Origin: an uncultured Aquimarina sp.
GTDB lineage: Bacteria > Bacteroidota > Bacteroidia > Flavobacteriales > Flavobacteriaceae
Length of the DNA: 64,000 bases
Assembly: GCA_947498765.1 (NCBI GenBank)
Contig: CANMLG010000031.1
Location: 1-64,000 of the forward strand
Reading direction: 5' to 3'
Under the pieces are notes generated by a model. It saw only the letters and a list, made by a program, of their open reading frames with translations, had not been told where the DNA came from and made no database searches. A program made the translations under genes and the position numbers. Below are positions 7,233 to 17,035 of this stretch, piece after piece (positions within the stretch are counted from its first letter, which is position 1; the number at the start of each line of letters is the position of its first letter).

Positions 7233-10040
7233 ATGCTAAAAATGTGCATTATTTTATTTTGTTTAGGAAGTTTACAATGCTTTTCTCAAGCAGTATATTG
7301 GGAACACTATATTGACCAGAGTAACTTCAATAAAAATACTATTAGTACTGAAGCTTATAATGTTGAAAATAAATATTACCTAATTGAAATTTTAAGTCCT
7401 TATAAGCTAAATGAACTCAAAAAAAATAATATTGATATTGTTCATATTTTAGATGATAAGCATTGTATTGTTTATGCAACTTATAATGAGTTAAAACAAT
7501 TGGCTTATCTGAAATTTTATTTAGCTAACACTAATTGGAAATTTATTGGTTTATTAAAGGGGGCTAAATCAATTAAAAGTAATACTAAACACACCTATAC
7601 TATTAAGGTAACTGACATAAAAAAAATTACCTATACATTAAAACAGCATAACATAAAAATTAAGGCTTCGTTAAAAAATTATATTCAAGTATATACCACT
7701 CAAAAAAATATAAGCGAATTAATACTTCCACTAACTTATGTATTATATGTAAGTACCGAAAGTTTTTCTCCCATTCAGGAAACCTTGATTACAGATTATA
7801 ATCATAATGCCAATTCCATAACCAATGTAACTCAAAAACACCCAGAATTAGATGGTACTGGCTTTAGTGTTGGCATAAAGGATAATAAACCTTTTTTTGA
7901 TGACTTAGATGTCGGTAATAAAGTGATTAGCTCCATTTTAACAGCTACTACCGAAGATTTACATGCCACTATTATGGCCAGTATTATTGCAGGCAAAGGC
8001 ATTAATGGTCCACAAGCACTAGGAATTGTTCCAAAAGCTACTATTTTTTCTACTAGCTTTAAAAATTTAGTTCCGGATCCTATAGAAACCCTAAAACAAC
8101 AAAAAGTATATACACAAAACCATTCTTACGGGACAAAAATTGAGAATTTTTATGGACTACTTGCTGCAGAATATGATACTACTATATACAAAAACACTGA
8201 ATTGGTCCATATTTTTTCATCGGGCAATAATGGCACTGCAAATAATGGAATATCAAATTTGACTGGAAATTTTAAGGCAGCCAAAAACAATATTGTTGTT
8301 GGTGCTGTAAATAATACCAATCAAGTATTGTCTAAATCATCCAAAGGACCCACTTTTGACGGCCGTATTAAACCAGAAATTGTGGCCTACAGTAGCGTAG
8401 GGACTTCAAATGCTGCCGCGTTAGTTTCAGGCATAACCTTACAATTACAACAATACTACTTCTTAAAAGAAAACAAAATGCCGCCAAACTATTTAATTAA
8501 AGCACTACTACTAAATGGTGCCGATGATATTGGTGCTCCTGGTGTTGATTTTAAAGCTGGTTTTGGTAGTGTAAATGCCTTACAAAGTTTACAAATGCTA
8601 AAAAACAATCAATTTTTCCTTAATGAAATTACTAGTAATGAAACCTCAACTATAAGCATCAATATTCCTGAAAACGTAGCTCAATTGAAAATAATGCTAG
8701 TTTGGAATGATATTCCCGCTAATCCAAATGATACTACCCCTCTAAAAAACGACCTAGACCTTAAGGCTATCAATAACAATCAAATCATTTTACCACACAC
8801 TCTAATTGCTACTACACCTTCTAATAAATATGAATTACTTAATGCCGAAGATCATTTAAACCCTGTAGAACAAATTACTATACTAGATGACATTAAAAAC
8901 ACTTATGATATTCAAGTTAAAGCAACAACTTTATCGACTAATTCGCAAAAATACGCTTTAGTTTACAGTTACAAATTAAAAGACACTTTTGAATGGGTAT
9001 TTCCTAACACAAATACCACTGTAAACCCAACTGATATTAACACTCACTTTTTACGTTGGAACAGTACTTTTGATAAAGAAACAACTGGTAGCATTGAAAT
9101 TGACTATAACAATACTAATAATTGGACTCCGATAGCCGAAAATATTACATTAGCTACTTTTTTTTACCAATGGGAACCTCCAAAAATTACCACCAAAAAT
9201 GCACGCTTAAAATTAACACTCACAAATAACGAAGAAACTGTTTTTATTACACCTACATTTGAAATAGCTCCTACTACTGCAATAAACTTAGGTTTTAACT
9301 GTGACCAAAACCTTGAACTTCATTGGCAAAAAAACAAGGCTATTGATTTTTACGAAGTTTATGGAATTAATACTACTAATGATACGTCCGAATTTATTTT
9401 AAAAACTTCTGATACTACAGCCATAATAAACAAAAGAACTAATTCCCAGTTGCTTTACTTACTTCCTCATTTAAATGAGAATGAAAAAATTACAAGAACA
9501 AACACTATAAACACCACTAACTTTGAGGAAAAATGTTACTTTGAAAATTTGCTGTTTTTAGCAGATGCTCAAAAAAACAAAGGAACAATAAGCCTTCAAT
9601 TAAATAGTTTATTTGAAATTGAACAAATACAATTATTTAAAAACGCTGCACAGCCAGAACTTATTGAAAACAGAACCTCTATTACTGAGCTGTTACAAAA
9701 TTACGAGATCACGAACCTTGATAATACTACCGATTTCTTTTTTGAACTCCGTTTAAAAAATGGACTTCGTATTAACTCTGAAATCTTAAAACACACTACC
9801 GAAACTGAAGTGCCACTTAGTATTTATCCCAATCCCGTTAACAATCAAATGGATTTAACAATTAGCTCCAGTACATTGAATCTATTTTATTTATATGATA
9901 TGCAAGGGAAATTAATGCTCCAAAAAAAGTTACTTTTTGAAATAAACACTTTTCCTTTATCTATTTCACCTGGTACTTATATACTCATCCTGGAGGATGT
10001 TTCTAAAAATAAAACAACCCGTAAATTAATAGTGAATTAA
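7233..10040 (+). CDS. Subtilisin-like (S8) serine peptidase with T9SS type A sorting domain
   Basis: The 935-residue secreted protein has a signal peptide (cleavage near CFSQA) and a prodomain to about residue 200. The S8 domain has catalytic Asp 217 (VGIKDN), His 244 (LHATIMASIIAG) and Ser 392 (VGTSNAAALVSG). Beta-sandwich modules follow. The C-terminal T9SS type A domain starts at SIYPNPVNNQMDL and ends in RKLIVN. All three catalytic residues are present, although the context of His lacks the usual HGTHVAG. T9SS would carry it to the surface or the medium. The likely role is nutrient proteolysis. It neighbours two other exported peptidases. Confidence 0.9.
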   Translation: MLKMCIILFCLGSLQCFSQAVYWEHYIDQSNFNKNTISTEAYNVENKYYLIEILSPYKLNELKKNNIDIVHILDDKHCIVYATYNELKQLAYLKFYLANTNWKFIGLLKGAKSIKSNTKHTYTIKVTDIKKITYTLKQHNIKIKASLKNYIQVYTTQKNISELILPLTYVLYVSTESFSPIQETLITDYNHNANSITNVTQKHPELDGTGFSVGIKDNKPFFDDLDVGNKVISSILTATTEDLHATIMASIIAGKGINGPQALGIVPKATIFSTSFKNLVPDPIETLKQQKVYTQNHSYGTKIENFYGLLAAEYDTTIYKNTELVHIFSSGNNGTANNGISNLTGNFKAAKNNIVVGAVNNTNQVLSKSSKGPTFDGRIKPEIVAYSSVGTSNAAALVSGITLQLQQYYFLKENKMPPNYLIKALLLNGADDIGAPGVDFKAGFGSVNALQSLQMLKNNQFFLNEITSNETSTISINIPENVAQLKIMLVWNDIPANPNDTTPLKNDLDLKAINNNQIILPHTLIATTPSNKYELLNAEDHLNPVEQITILDDIKNTYDIQVKATTLSTNSQKYALVYSYKLKDTFEWVFPNTNTTVNPTDINTHFLRWNSTFDKETTGSIEIDYNNTNNWTPIAENITLATFFYQWEPPKITTKNARLKLTLTNNEETVFITPTFEIAPTTAINLGFNCDQNLELHWQKNKAIDFYEVYGINTTNDTSEFILKTSDTTAIINKRTNSQLLYLLPHLNENEKITRTNTINTTNFEEKCYFENLLFLADAQKNKGTISLQLNSLFEIEQIQLFKNAAQPELIENRTSITELLQNYEITNLDNTTDFFFELRLKNGLRINSEILKHTTETEVPLSIYPNPVNNQMDLTISSSTLNLFYLYDMQGKLMLQKKLLFEINTFPLSISPGTYILILEDVSKNKTTRKLIVN

Positions 10041-10216
10041 CCTTGTCATTTTAATGAAAAACAGCATCCTAATTTAAAATAAACATGAAAAAAGTCTTAA
10101 AATAAATTAAAACAATAAAAATCTATAAGTATTTATAGTATTTTAAAAAACAGTACTTAACATTATTATTAATATAGTATTTTACTATCAAAATATACCA
10201 TTATTACACCAACACG

Positions 10217-12289
10217 ATGAAAAATTATTCAAAAAAAATTGCCTTTTGGCTAACCTGTACATTTGCCACTGCCGCAACTAGTCAGACAACAAACATTCTA
10301 GAAAAGCCTACATCATACCCAATTGCTCCACATGGATTAATCCTTGAAAATATGGACACTAGCGTGAGTCCCAAAGAGGATTTTTACCAATACGTAAATG
10401 GAAATTGGGAAAAAAACACTAAAATCCCCGATGATCGGTCTCGTTGGGGCGGCTTTGGTATTTTAAGAAAATCCACCGATAAAGATGTATTGGAAATTAT
10501 TAAAGACGCTAAAAAAAATAACACTTACACCGAAGGAACTGACCAAGCAAAAGCTTTGGCTTTATTTTATAATGAACTAGACTCTATTTCGCGTAATAAA
10601 CTTGGCCTATCGCCCTTACAACCTAGTTTGGATAAACTTGCCAAAGTAACTTCAATAGCCGAATTACAAACCTTAATGAGTAAAAGTGCCATAATTACAA
10701 CTCCTTTTATGGATGTTTCTGCTTTTGCTGACCTAAACGATAGCTCCATTAACACGGCATACATTAGCCCGAATGGCTTAGGGCTACCAGATCGTGATTA
10801 CTACACGGAGCAAGACGAAAAGTCTAAAGAAATTCGCCAAAAATATCAAGAACATATAGCTAACATGCTTCAAAAATTAGGCGACAGTAAACAGGTGGCT
10901 GAAAAAGCAGCTAAAAAAATAGTGGAGCTTGAAACTGTTTTAGCCGAACCAAGATTAACTAAGGTAGAACGTCGAGATACCCGAAAATTAAATAACCCGA
11001 TGCCAGTTAGTCAAATCCAAGACTTACTTCCTGCCATTAATATTGAAAAATTCCTTGCCGATAATGGCGTACCAAAAACTACAGACACCCTAACAGTTAC
11101 GCAACCTAAATATTTAAAAAAATTAAACGAAGTATTAATTAACACTTCAATTGAAGATATTAAAAGCTTAGTTAAATGGGACACTTTTAACAGCAATACT
11201 GGCTTACTCACCAAAGAAATTGAAAAAGCGAATTGGTTATTTTACAGTAATTACTTAAGGGGTACTAAAAAACAACGTGATGTAGAGGAGCGTGCTTTAG
11301 CCACTATTAATGGTTCACTTGGTGAAGCCTTAGGGAAACTGTATGTGGATAAAAAATTCCCACCCGAAGCTAAATTAAAAGCCGAAAAAATGATTTCAAA
11401 TGTCATTGAGGCTTTTAAAAATAGAATTGAAAAATTAGAATGGATGAGTGACAGCACTAAAATAAATGCCATTCATAAACTTAACAAGCTTACCGTTAAA
11501 ATTGCTTATCCAGATAAATGGGAAGATTATTCTAAACTTAACCTAAATAAGCAGGAAGGTTACTTTAAAAATAGAATTGCCATTAGAGAATGGGAAAAGA
11601 AAAAAAATATTGCCGAAATTGGAAAACCTGTTGATAAAAGCAAATGGGGAATGGCTCCGCAGGTAGTTAATGCCTATTTCCATCCATTACACAACGAAAT
11701 TGTGTTTCCTGCAGCAATTTTACAACCTCCTTTTTATGATTATTTAGCTGACGAAGCTGTAAACTACGGAGGTATTGGCGCTGTAATTGGACACGAAATT
11801 TCTCATGCTTTTGACGATAGTGGCGCCCGTTTTGATGCCGATGGCAACTTAAAAAACTGGTGGAGTGATCAGGACTTAGAACAATTTAATAAACGTGGAA
11901 ATAAATTAGCGGAACAATACAGTGCTATTGAAGTTTTAGATAGCTTACCTGTTAATGGAAAGTTTACCTTAGGTGAAAATATTGGCGATTTAGGTGGTGT
12001 ACTTGGCGCTTATGATGGATTGCAACTATTTTTTAAAGAACATGGTAGACCCGATAAAATTGATGGTTTTACGCCTGAACAACGCTTTTTTATCAGCTGG
12101 ACTACCGTGTGGCGTACCTTAACCAGAAATGAGGCATTACGTACCCAAATAAAAACTGATCCGCATTCACCAGGAATCATACGCGCTACTCAACCTTTAA
12201 AAAACGTAGATGCTTTTTACAAGGCATTTGGTGTTACCAAAAATGATGCTATGTATTTAAAACCCGAAGATCGGGTTAGGATTTGGTAG
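10217..12289 (+). CDS. M13 family metallopeptidase (neprilysin / PepO-like)
   Basis: The 690-residue exported zinc endopeptidase has a signal peptide ending near ATAATSQTT. The N-terminal M13 domain opens with MDTSVSPKEDFYQYVNGNW. The catalytic domain carries HEISHAFDD (zinc ligands His 526 and His 530) and ENIGDLGG with the third ligand Glu 587. The C-terminal CxxW-like end is replaced by DRVRIW, as in bacterial PepO proteins. Length and order match the family. A 176-bp gap with no gene separates it from the S8 protease, and a perfect terminator hairpin follows. Confidence 0.94.
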   Translation: MKNYSKKIAFWLTCTFATAATSQTTNILEKPTSYPIAPHGLILENMDTSVSPKEDFYQYVNGNWEKNTKIPDDRSRWGGFGILRKSTDKDVLEIIKDAKKNNTYTEGTDQAKALALFYNELDSISRNKLGLSPLQPSLDKLAKVTSIAELQTLMSKSAIITTPFMDVSAFADLNDSSINTAYISPNGLGLPDRDYYTEQDEKSKEIRQKYQEHIANMLQKLGDSKQVAEKAAKKIVELETVLAEPRLTKVERRDTRKLNNPMPVSQIQDLLPAINIEKFLADNGVPKTTDTLTVTQPKYLKKLNEVLINTSIEDIKSLVKWDTFNSNTGLLTKEIEKANWLFYSNYLRGTKKQRDVEERALATINGSLGEALGKLYVDKKFPPEAKLKAEKMISNVIEAFKNRIEKLEWMSDSTKINAIHKLNKLTVKIAYPDKWEDYSKLNLNKQEGYFKNRIAIREWEKKKNIAEIGKPVDKSKWGMAPQVVNAYFHPLHNEIVFPAAILQPPFYDYLADEAVNYGGIGAVIGHEISHAFDDSGARFDADGNLKNWWSDQDLEQFNKRGNKLAEQYSAIEVLDSLPVNGKFTLGENIGDLGGVLGAYDGLQLFFKEHGRPDKIDGFTPEQRFFISWTTVWRTLTRNEALRTQIKTDPHSPGIIRATQPLKNVDAFYKAFGVTKNDAMYLKPEDRVRIW

Positions 12290-12298
12290 TTTAATTTA

Positions 12299-12336
12299 AA
12301 TAAAGCCTCTAATTACTCATAATTAGAGGCTTTATT
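12299..12336. terminator. Bidirectional terminator after the M13 peptidase gene
   Basis: A 17-bp perfect stem (AATAAAGCCTCTAATTA and its complement) closes on a 4-base loop (CTCA). It sits between the convergent M13 and DUF4153 genes and carries A/T tails on both sides, so it could serve both transcripts. Confidence 0.85.
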
Positions 12337-12409
12337 CCTTTAATTTTACAAAATAGTATAGTTATTCCATTTTTTTAAATAGATAAAATCATAGTAAAGG
12401 ACCGAACAC

Positions 12410-14308
12410 CTACTCTTTTAAAAATAGCTTAGCTAATAACATTTCTAACTGCTCTGATTTGTCAGAAGTGTTTTTTTTGCTAGACGCTTCAAATCTAATT
12501 TCATCTATAAACAACTTGGCTTTTGAATTTTCCGAACTTGTTTGCAATATCAAATCTTCGGGTTTTACATTTTCTACATTACCTAAATTTTGCTTGTATT
12601 TTTTAGCTAACTGTTCCTTTAAATATGCAAAATCAAAATATAAGGTGTCTTTCGGGGTCGCTATAAATGCTTTTTTTGTCAAGCTACGATCAATAACTAA
12701 ATTCGATTTACTAACCTCTCTAGTAACTACCAAATCTTCGCTATAAAAAAACTCTAATTGAATCAAATAATCATAATCTTTAATCTTGTAAACATTTTTC
12801 TGTCTTTTATCATTTCCAATGGCATATGAAATTGATTTATAGTTATCATTAGAGTAACGATAGCCTTCAAGACCAAGAGATCGTAAATACAACTTTGACA
12901 CATTTACATATTTCTTCAACTTCCTCTGCTGCATAACTAACGAATCTATATCATTTGTATACCATGAGTTAATTTTAGAAAAACCATGATAGTCTTCTAA
13001 GTAATTTAAAATCGAAGAAATTTCTTTATACATACTATCTGATACCTTCTCACTATTTTTATTTGAATTTTGTGCTTTAAAATTCTCTTCAGAATCAGAC
13101 TTCCAAAAGGGTTCATTTACCACTTTTTCATTCTCTAAAATTTTTGTCGAAACCAATATTTGCTTCAATCTATCTACTTGAGATTGCTCTCCCATTGAAA
13201 ACATACTCCAAGGACCAAATGAAGCCAACAACATTAATACTGCTAATGAAATTGGAATAAACTTAATATTCTTTCTTCCTAAAATAAAATACAAACTAAT
13301 AATAGCTAACCAAATACCTAATACTAAAATCACGTACCTATTTACGGTTATTCCATAATCATTAATTCGCATTATTACAGCTATAAACAACAAAATCACC
13401 AAAGGGATTAGCACATAATAATAAGCTTTTGAAAATTTAGCTATCCAAGCGTTTTTCTTTTGGGTGCTGTAAGGATGCATTAATAAAAATGTAAATATCC
13501 CTAATATAGAAACTACAGAAACTAAATAAGATACTATTCCTTTTGGCCAATCCCATAGACCTATAATTTTTACCCCATAAGTGTATAAAATTAACAAGTA
13601 AACCACTAACAAAGGGAGTAATACATATTGTACAAAAACTTTAAGCCCTTTTGGGTATTCATAAACTTTTTCTAATTTTTCTAAATCTGCAGGTATTCCA
13701 GCAACAAAAAACCACGTATTAAAAAAGCCGAAGATAACTATGGCTATATCTCCATATATGGATTCGTCAAAATGAATACTAAACAAATTACGAATAACTA
13801 CTAAAGCTAATATAATACCTACACTAAATACACTTGAATATAAAAAAGAGGTAACTATTCGAATAAATAATGTCTTATTATAATTCCAAAACCCATTAAG
13901 CTTTTCACCTGAATAGTAAGGCACAAACGACACTAATAAATGTGCTACAACATTAAAAACAGCATACCGTATATAGGGAATTCGTACACTCTGCATGTCA
14001 TCGTCTAAAGGCAAACTGATATAAATACATCCCAAAAGCACGCTCACTACAAATAAACTTAGTCCATATTGAATCTTTGTGAAATTTAATTTTTCTTTTA
14101 AAATAGAAACACAAAAATAAAATGGAATCCCTAATGCAGCTACCAACATCAGATTTACGAGTGAAAAATCATCCTCAAATTTTTCTTTAGCCTCTACTAA
14201 ATAAACAGCAAGTCCAACTGCTATTAAAGAAGAAATAAGACTAAAAGGAAAACGCTTTAAAGATTTCTGAGCACTCGTATATAAAAAATCTACCGAAGGT
14301 AATCTCAT
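12410..14308 (-). CDS. DUF4153 polytopic membrane protein
   Basis: The 632-residue protein has about eleven hydrophobic segments in its first 370 residues, beginning FPFSLISSLIAVGLAVYLVE. This matches the DUF4153 membrane domain. The last 250 residues form a soluble, charged and probably periplasmic region (from QVDRLKQILVSTK), which is longer than in many DUF4153 proteins. The function is unknown. It is predicted to sit in the inner membrane. The neighbouring DUF4136 lipoprotein on the same strand is 94 bases upstream, so cotranscription is possible. Confidence 0.8.
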   Translation of the reverse strand: MRLPSVDFLYTSAQKSLKRFPFSLISSLIAVGLAVYLVEAKEKFEDDFSLVNLMLVAALGIPFYFCVSILKEKLNFTKIQYGLSLFVVSVLLGCIYISLPLDDDMQSVRIPYIRYAVFNVVAHLLVSFVPYYSGEKLNGFWNYNKTLFIRIVTSFLYSSVFSVGIILALVVIRNLFSIHFDESIYGDIAIVIFGFFNTWFFVAGIPADLEKLEKVYEYPKGLKVFVQYVLLPLLVVYLLILYTYGVKIIGLWDWPKGIVSYLVSVVSILGIFTFLLMHPYSTQKKNAWIAKFSKAYYYVLIPLVILLFIAVIMRINDYGITVNRYVILVLGIWLAIISLYFILGRKNIKFIPISLAVLMLLASFGPWSMFSMGEQSQVDRLKQILVSTKILENEKVVNEPFWKSDSEENFKAQNSNKNSEKVSDSMYKEISSILNYLEDYHGFSKINSWYTNDIDSLVMQQRKLKKYVNVSKLYLRSLGLEGYRYSNDNYKSISYAIGNDKRQKNVYKIKDYDYLIQLEFFYSEDLVVTREVSKSNLVIDRSLTKKAFIATPKDTLYFDFAYLKEQLAKKYKQNLGNVENVKPEDLILQTSSENSKAKLFIDEIRFEASSKKNTSDKSEQLEMLLAKLFLKE

Positions 14309-14402
14309 AACTATAGATATTAAGTCGCTGTTAATTATTTCAAAACAAAAAAAATATTCTGAACCGACTAATGAATAATAAACTCATCATAATTTACAAC
14401 TA

Positions 14403-14918
14403 CTAATTCTTTTTAACTGGAGGGTATTTAGAAAGTGCTTTCTGTATCATTACAGTAAAAAAACTCATCCTATTTTCAGGAGTTTGTTCAGAATTTTGAG
14501 TATCATCAGCTTCAGCTTGCCAAAAAAGCTCATCCTTTTGCACATCGACAAAATCAACAGTCAATTGAAGGTGTTGATCTGGCCTTCCTACAGGAATTGT
14601 TCCACCAATACTAATAGGGCCATTACCAACGCCTACTCCAACACCTGTTCGCGATGGTGTTTGGTATTTTTGACTTTTAAAATTCACATAAAATTGAGGC
14701 GAATCAGTTTTTGAAAACCCTTTTGCTTCAAGGGCTTTATCTGTAGCATCAAGCAAACGTTTAGTATCTAAATCACTTAAACCAGTTTTAAGATCTGGGT
14801 AATAGTTATAGGTTTTATATTTCGAAAAATCGGTTTTTATATCATAATCATAAATCACTCTTGGTCCAGCACAAGCAACCAATAGCAAAACCAAACAAAC
14901 GTATAAAAACTGTTTCAT
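14403..14918 (-). CDS. DUF4136 lipoprotein (second copy)
   Basis: The 171-residue protein has a lipoprotein signal (VLLLVACAGP, Cys 16), the DUF4136 opening VIYDYDIKTDFSKYKTYNYYP, a Gly-rich middle (GVGVGVGNGPISIGG) and the LTVDFVDVQKDELFWQAEAD strand region. It shares domain order with the protein at 1383-1910 but only limited sequence, so the two are old paralogues. The function is unknown. It is exported and probably anchored to the outer membrane. Confidence 0.87.
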   Translation of the reverse strand: MKQFLYVCLVLLLVACAGPRVIYDYDIKTDFSKYKTYNYYPDLKTGLSDLDTKRLLDATDKALEAKGFSKTDSPQFYVNFKSQKYQTPSRTGVGVGVGNGPISIGGTIPVGRPDQHLQLTVDFVDVQKDELFWQAEADDTQNSEQTPENRMSFFTVMIQKALSKYPPVKKN

Positions 14919-15045
14919 AACTTAAATTTACCATGATTTTATCAAAAAATAAGCTAAAAAAGTGATAATCTCCTTTATTTTTCTAATTTATATTCAAATT
15001 CACCCTTATAAAGACATTCTTAAATTCTAACACTAGTCCGAATCA

Positions 15046-15080
15046 AAAAAACCTGATAATCAAATGAACATCAGGCTTTT
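15046..15080 (-). terminator. Terminator of the adk-obgE transcript
   Basis: On the minus strand CCTGAT pairs with ATCAGG across a 12-base loop and runs into TTTTTTT. It begins about 28 bases after the obgE stop codon. Confidence 0.75.
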
Positions 15081-15107
15081 TATATTTTTTATGATAGAGT
15101 TTCCTTT

Positions 15108-16103
15108 TCACTGTAACATTTTCCAAAGCTCATCTTTCAATTCAGTTAAGCCTTCTTGGGCAACAGAAGAAATAAACATAAATGGTACAGCTAAACTTTC
15201 ATTTACTTCTCTTGCTATTTCAGCTTTCAATTCATCATCTAACATATCTGACTTAGATATGGCAACATACCTTTGCTTATCTAACATTTCGGCATTATAG
15301 CGTTTAAGCTCATCTAACAAAATATGGTATTGTGCTACAATATCTGGTGCATCGGCAGGAATTAAAAATAACAAAGTCGAATTACGTTCTATATGGCGCA
15401 AAAAACGATGTCCAATCCCTTTTCCTTCTGCTGCACCTTCAATAATCCCAGGAATATCAGCAATTACAAATGATTGAAAATCACGATATTTAACAATCCC
15501 TAAATTAGGTTTTAGGGTAGTAAATTCATAATCTGCTATTTTTGGTTTGGCTGCTGTTAAAACGGACAAAAGTGTAGATTTTCCTGCATTTGGAAAACCG
15601 ACTAAACCAACATCCGCTAATACTTTTAACTCTAAAGTTATATCGGCTTCTAAACCAGGAATTCCTGGCTGGGCATAACGAGGAGTTTGATTAACACTAT
15701 TTTTAAAATGCCAATTCCCTTTACCTCCCATACCACCAGGCAAAGCAACAATCTCTTGCCCTTGCTCAACTAACTCGTGTAGTATTTCTTGTGTTTCAGT
15801 ATCTCTTACTACAGTTCCCATAGGAACATCAATATATACATCCTGACCATCGGCACCAGAACTACGATTTTTACTTCCATGCTCACCATGACCAGCCTTA
15901 ATATGTCGCTTATATTTTAATGGGAGTAACGTCCACATATTAGGGTTAGCACGTAAAATAACATGACCTCCGCGACCACCATCACCACCATCGGGACCTC
16001 CCTTAGTGATATACTTTTCTCTATGTAAATGCACTGATCCTTTTCCTCCGTTTCCGGATGATAAGTGCAACTTTACATAATCCACAAAATTTCCTTCAGT
16101 CAT
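15108..16103 (-). CDS. obgE: GTPase Obg
   Basis: This 331-residue essential ribosome-associated GTPase has the glycine-rich Obg fold at 1-160 ([14 protein letters not shown]) and a G domain with G1 GFPNAGKST at 169-177, DIPG at 216-219 and [10 protein letters not shown] just after it. The G4 motif reads SKSD at 283-286 rather than the canonical NKxD. It lacks the C-terminal OCT domain of E. coli Obg, which is usual for short bacterial versions. It acts in 50S subunit maturation and stress control. It lies 116 bases downstream of adk on the same strand, a pairing common in Bacteroidota. Confidence 0.96.
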   Translation of the reverse strand: MTEGNFVDYVKLHLSSGNGGKGSVHLHREKYITKGGPDGGDGGRGGHVILRANPNMWTLLPLKYKRHIKAGHGEHGSKNRSSGADGQDVYIDVPMGTVVRDTETQEILHELVEQGQEIVALPGGMGGKGNWHFKNSVNQTPRYAQPGIPGLEADITLELKVLADVGLVGFPNAGKSTLLSVLTAAKPKIADYEFTTLKPNLGIVKYRDFQSFVIADIPGIIEGAAEGKGIGHRFLRHIERNSTLLFLIPADAPDIVAQYHILLDELKRYNAEMLDKQRYVAISKSDMLDDELKAEIAREVNESLAVPFMFISSVAQEGLTELKDELWKMLQ

Positions 16104-16219
16104 TTTTTTTATTTAGTAAACACATACTTAGCATTAAGTACTAAGTCATAGTATTAAACAGGCAACTTAAAAATAATCAACTAACTATTAAAATATTAAT
16201 CAACCTCCCTGTACTTGTT

Positions 16220-16795
16220 TTATAACAATGTATTAATTACAGTACTAATACGCTCTGTAATTTCAGGAATACTTCCTACTCCATTAATTCCGTGATATTT
16301 ATTCTGTTTTTCGTAAAAACCTTTTAATATAGCTGTTTCGGCGTAATATACTTTGATTCGATTTCTAATAATACTCTCATCAGCATCATCTGCTCTTCCA
16401 GAAGTTTTTCCACGCTCCAATAAACGTTCTACCAATACTTCATCATCAACCTCTAAAGCTACCATTCCACTTACTTCAGTATTTTTAGATTCCAACAATG
16501 TTGCTAAAGCTTCAGCCTGAGCTTCTGTTCTAGGAAAACCATCAAAAATAAAACCTTTAGCAGCTGCGTTTTTATCCACTTCTGCATTAAGCATATTAAT
16601 GGTAACCTCATCTGGCACTAATTGTCCTTTATCAATAAATGATTTAGCTAACACCCCTAACTCAGTGGCATTTTTTATGTTATACCTAAACACATCACCT
16701 GTTGAAATATGTATTAATTCATATTTCTCTTTTAAAAATTCGGCTTGCGTTCCTTTACCTGCACCTGGAGGACCAAAAAGTACTACGTTTGTCAT
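16220..16795 (-). CDS. adk: Adenylate kinase
   Basis: The 191-residue enzyme interconverts ATP + AMP with 2 ADP. The P-loop GPPGAGKGTQ is at residues 8-17, the AMP-binding segment STGDVFRYNI follows, FDGFPRTEAQAEAL is complete, and LLERGKTSGRADD marks the start of a short LID. There is no zinc-finger LID, so this is the short-type Adk usual in Bacteroidota. In many relatives hpt precedes or is fused to adk. Here adk stands alone, divergent from purK. Confidence 0.96.
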   Translation of the reverse strand: MTNVVLFGPPGAGKGTQAEFLKEKYELIHISTGDVFRYNIKNATELGVLAKSFIDKGQLVPDEVTINMLNAEVDKNAAAKGFIFDGFPRTEAQAEALATLLESKNTEVSGMVALEVDDEVLVERLLERGKTSGRADDADESIIRNRIKVYYAETAILKGFYEKQNKYHGINGVGSIPEITERISTVINTLL

Positions 16796-17006
16796 TTATT
16801 TACGTTTAATAAATATTTTTAAAGAACAGCAACCAAATACTGTACCTAAAATATTATTGATTATTATAGATTTTAAGAAACGCAAAGATAACAAATTACC
16901 CTTTAAGCCTTAACTATACTACATAAACATAATTATTTAAGCAAATCTATTCCAGCCTTTAGCTAAAAAAGTACAAATGAGTTCAGCTTAGTAAAAAAGA
17001 AAAAAG

Positions 17007-17014
17007 TAATTTTG
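17007..17014 (+). promoter_or_regulatory. Bacteroidota -7 box of purK
   Basis: TAATTTTG matches TAnnTTTG and ends 21 bases before the chosen purK ATG at 17036. It shows that the upstream in-frame ATG at 17012, which lies inside the box, is not the start. No good -33 TTTG is seen. Confidence 0.6.
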
Positions 17015-17035
17015 CAGCTTAAATTATTCGCGTTT

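Noticed and set aside
15064..15300. Plus-strand frame at the 3' end of obgE
   Set aside because: It starts inside the obgE terminator and runs antisense to the gene.
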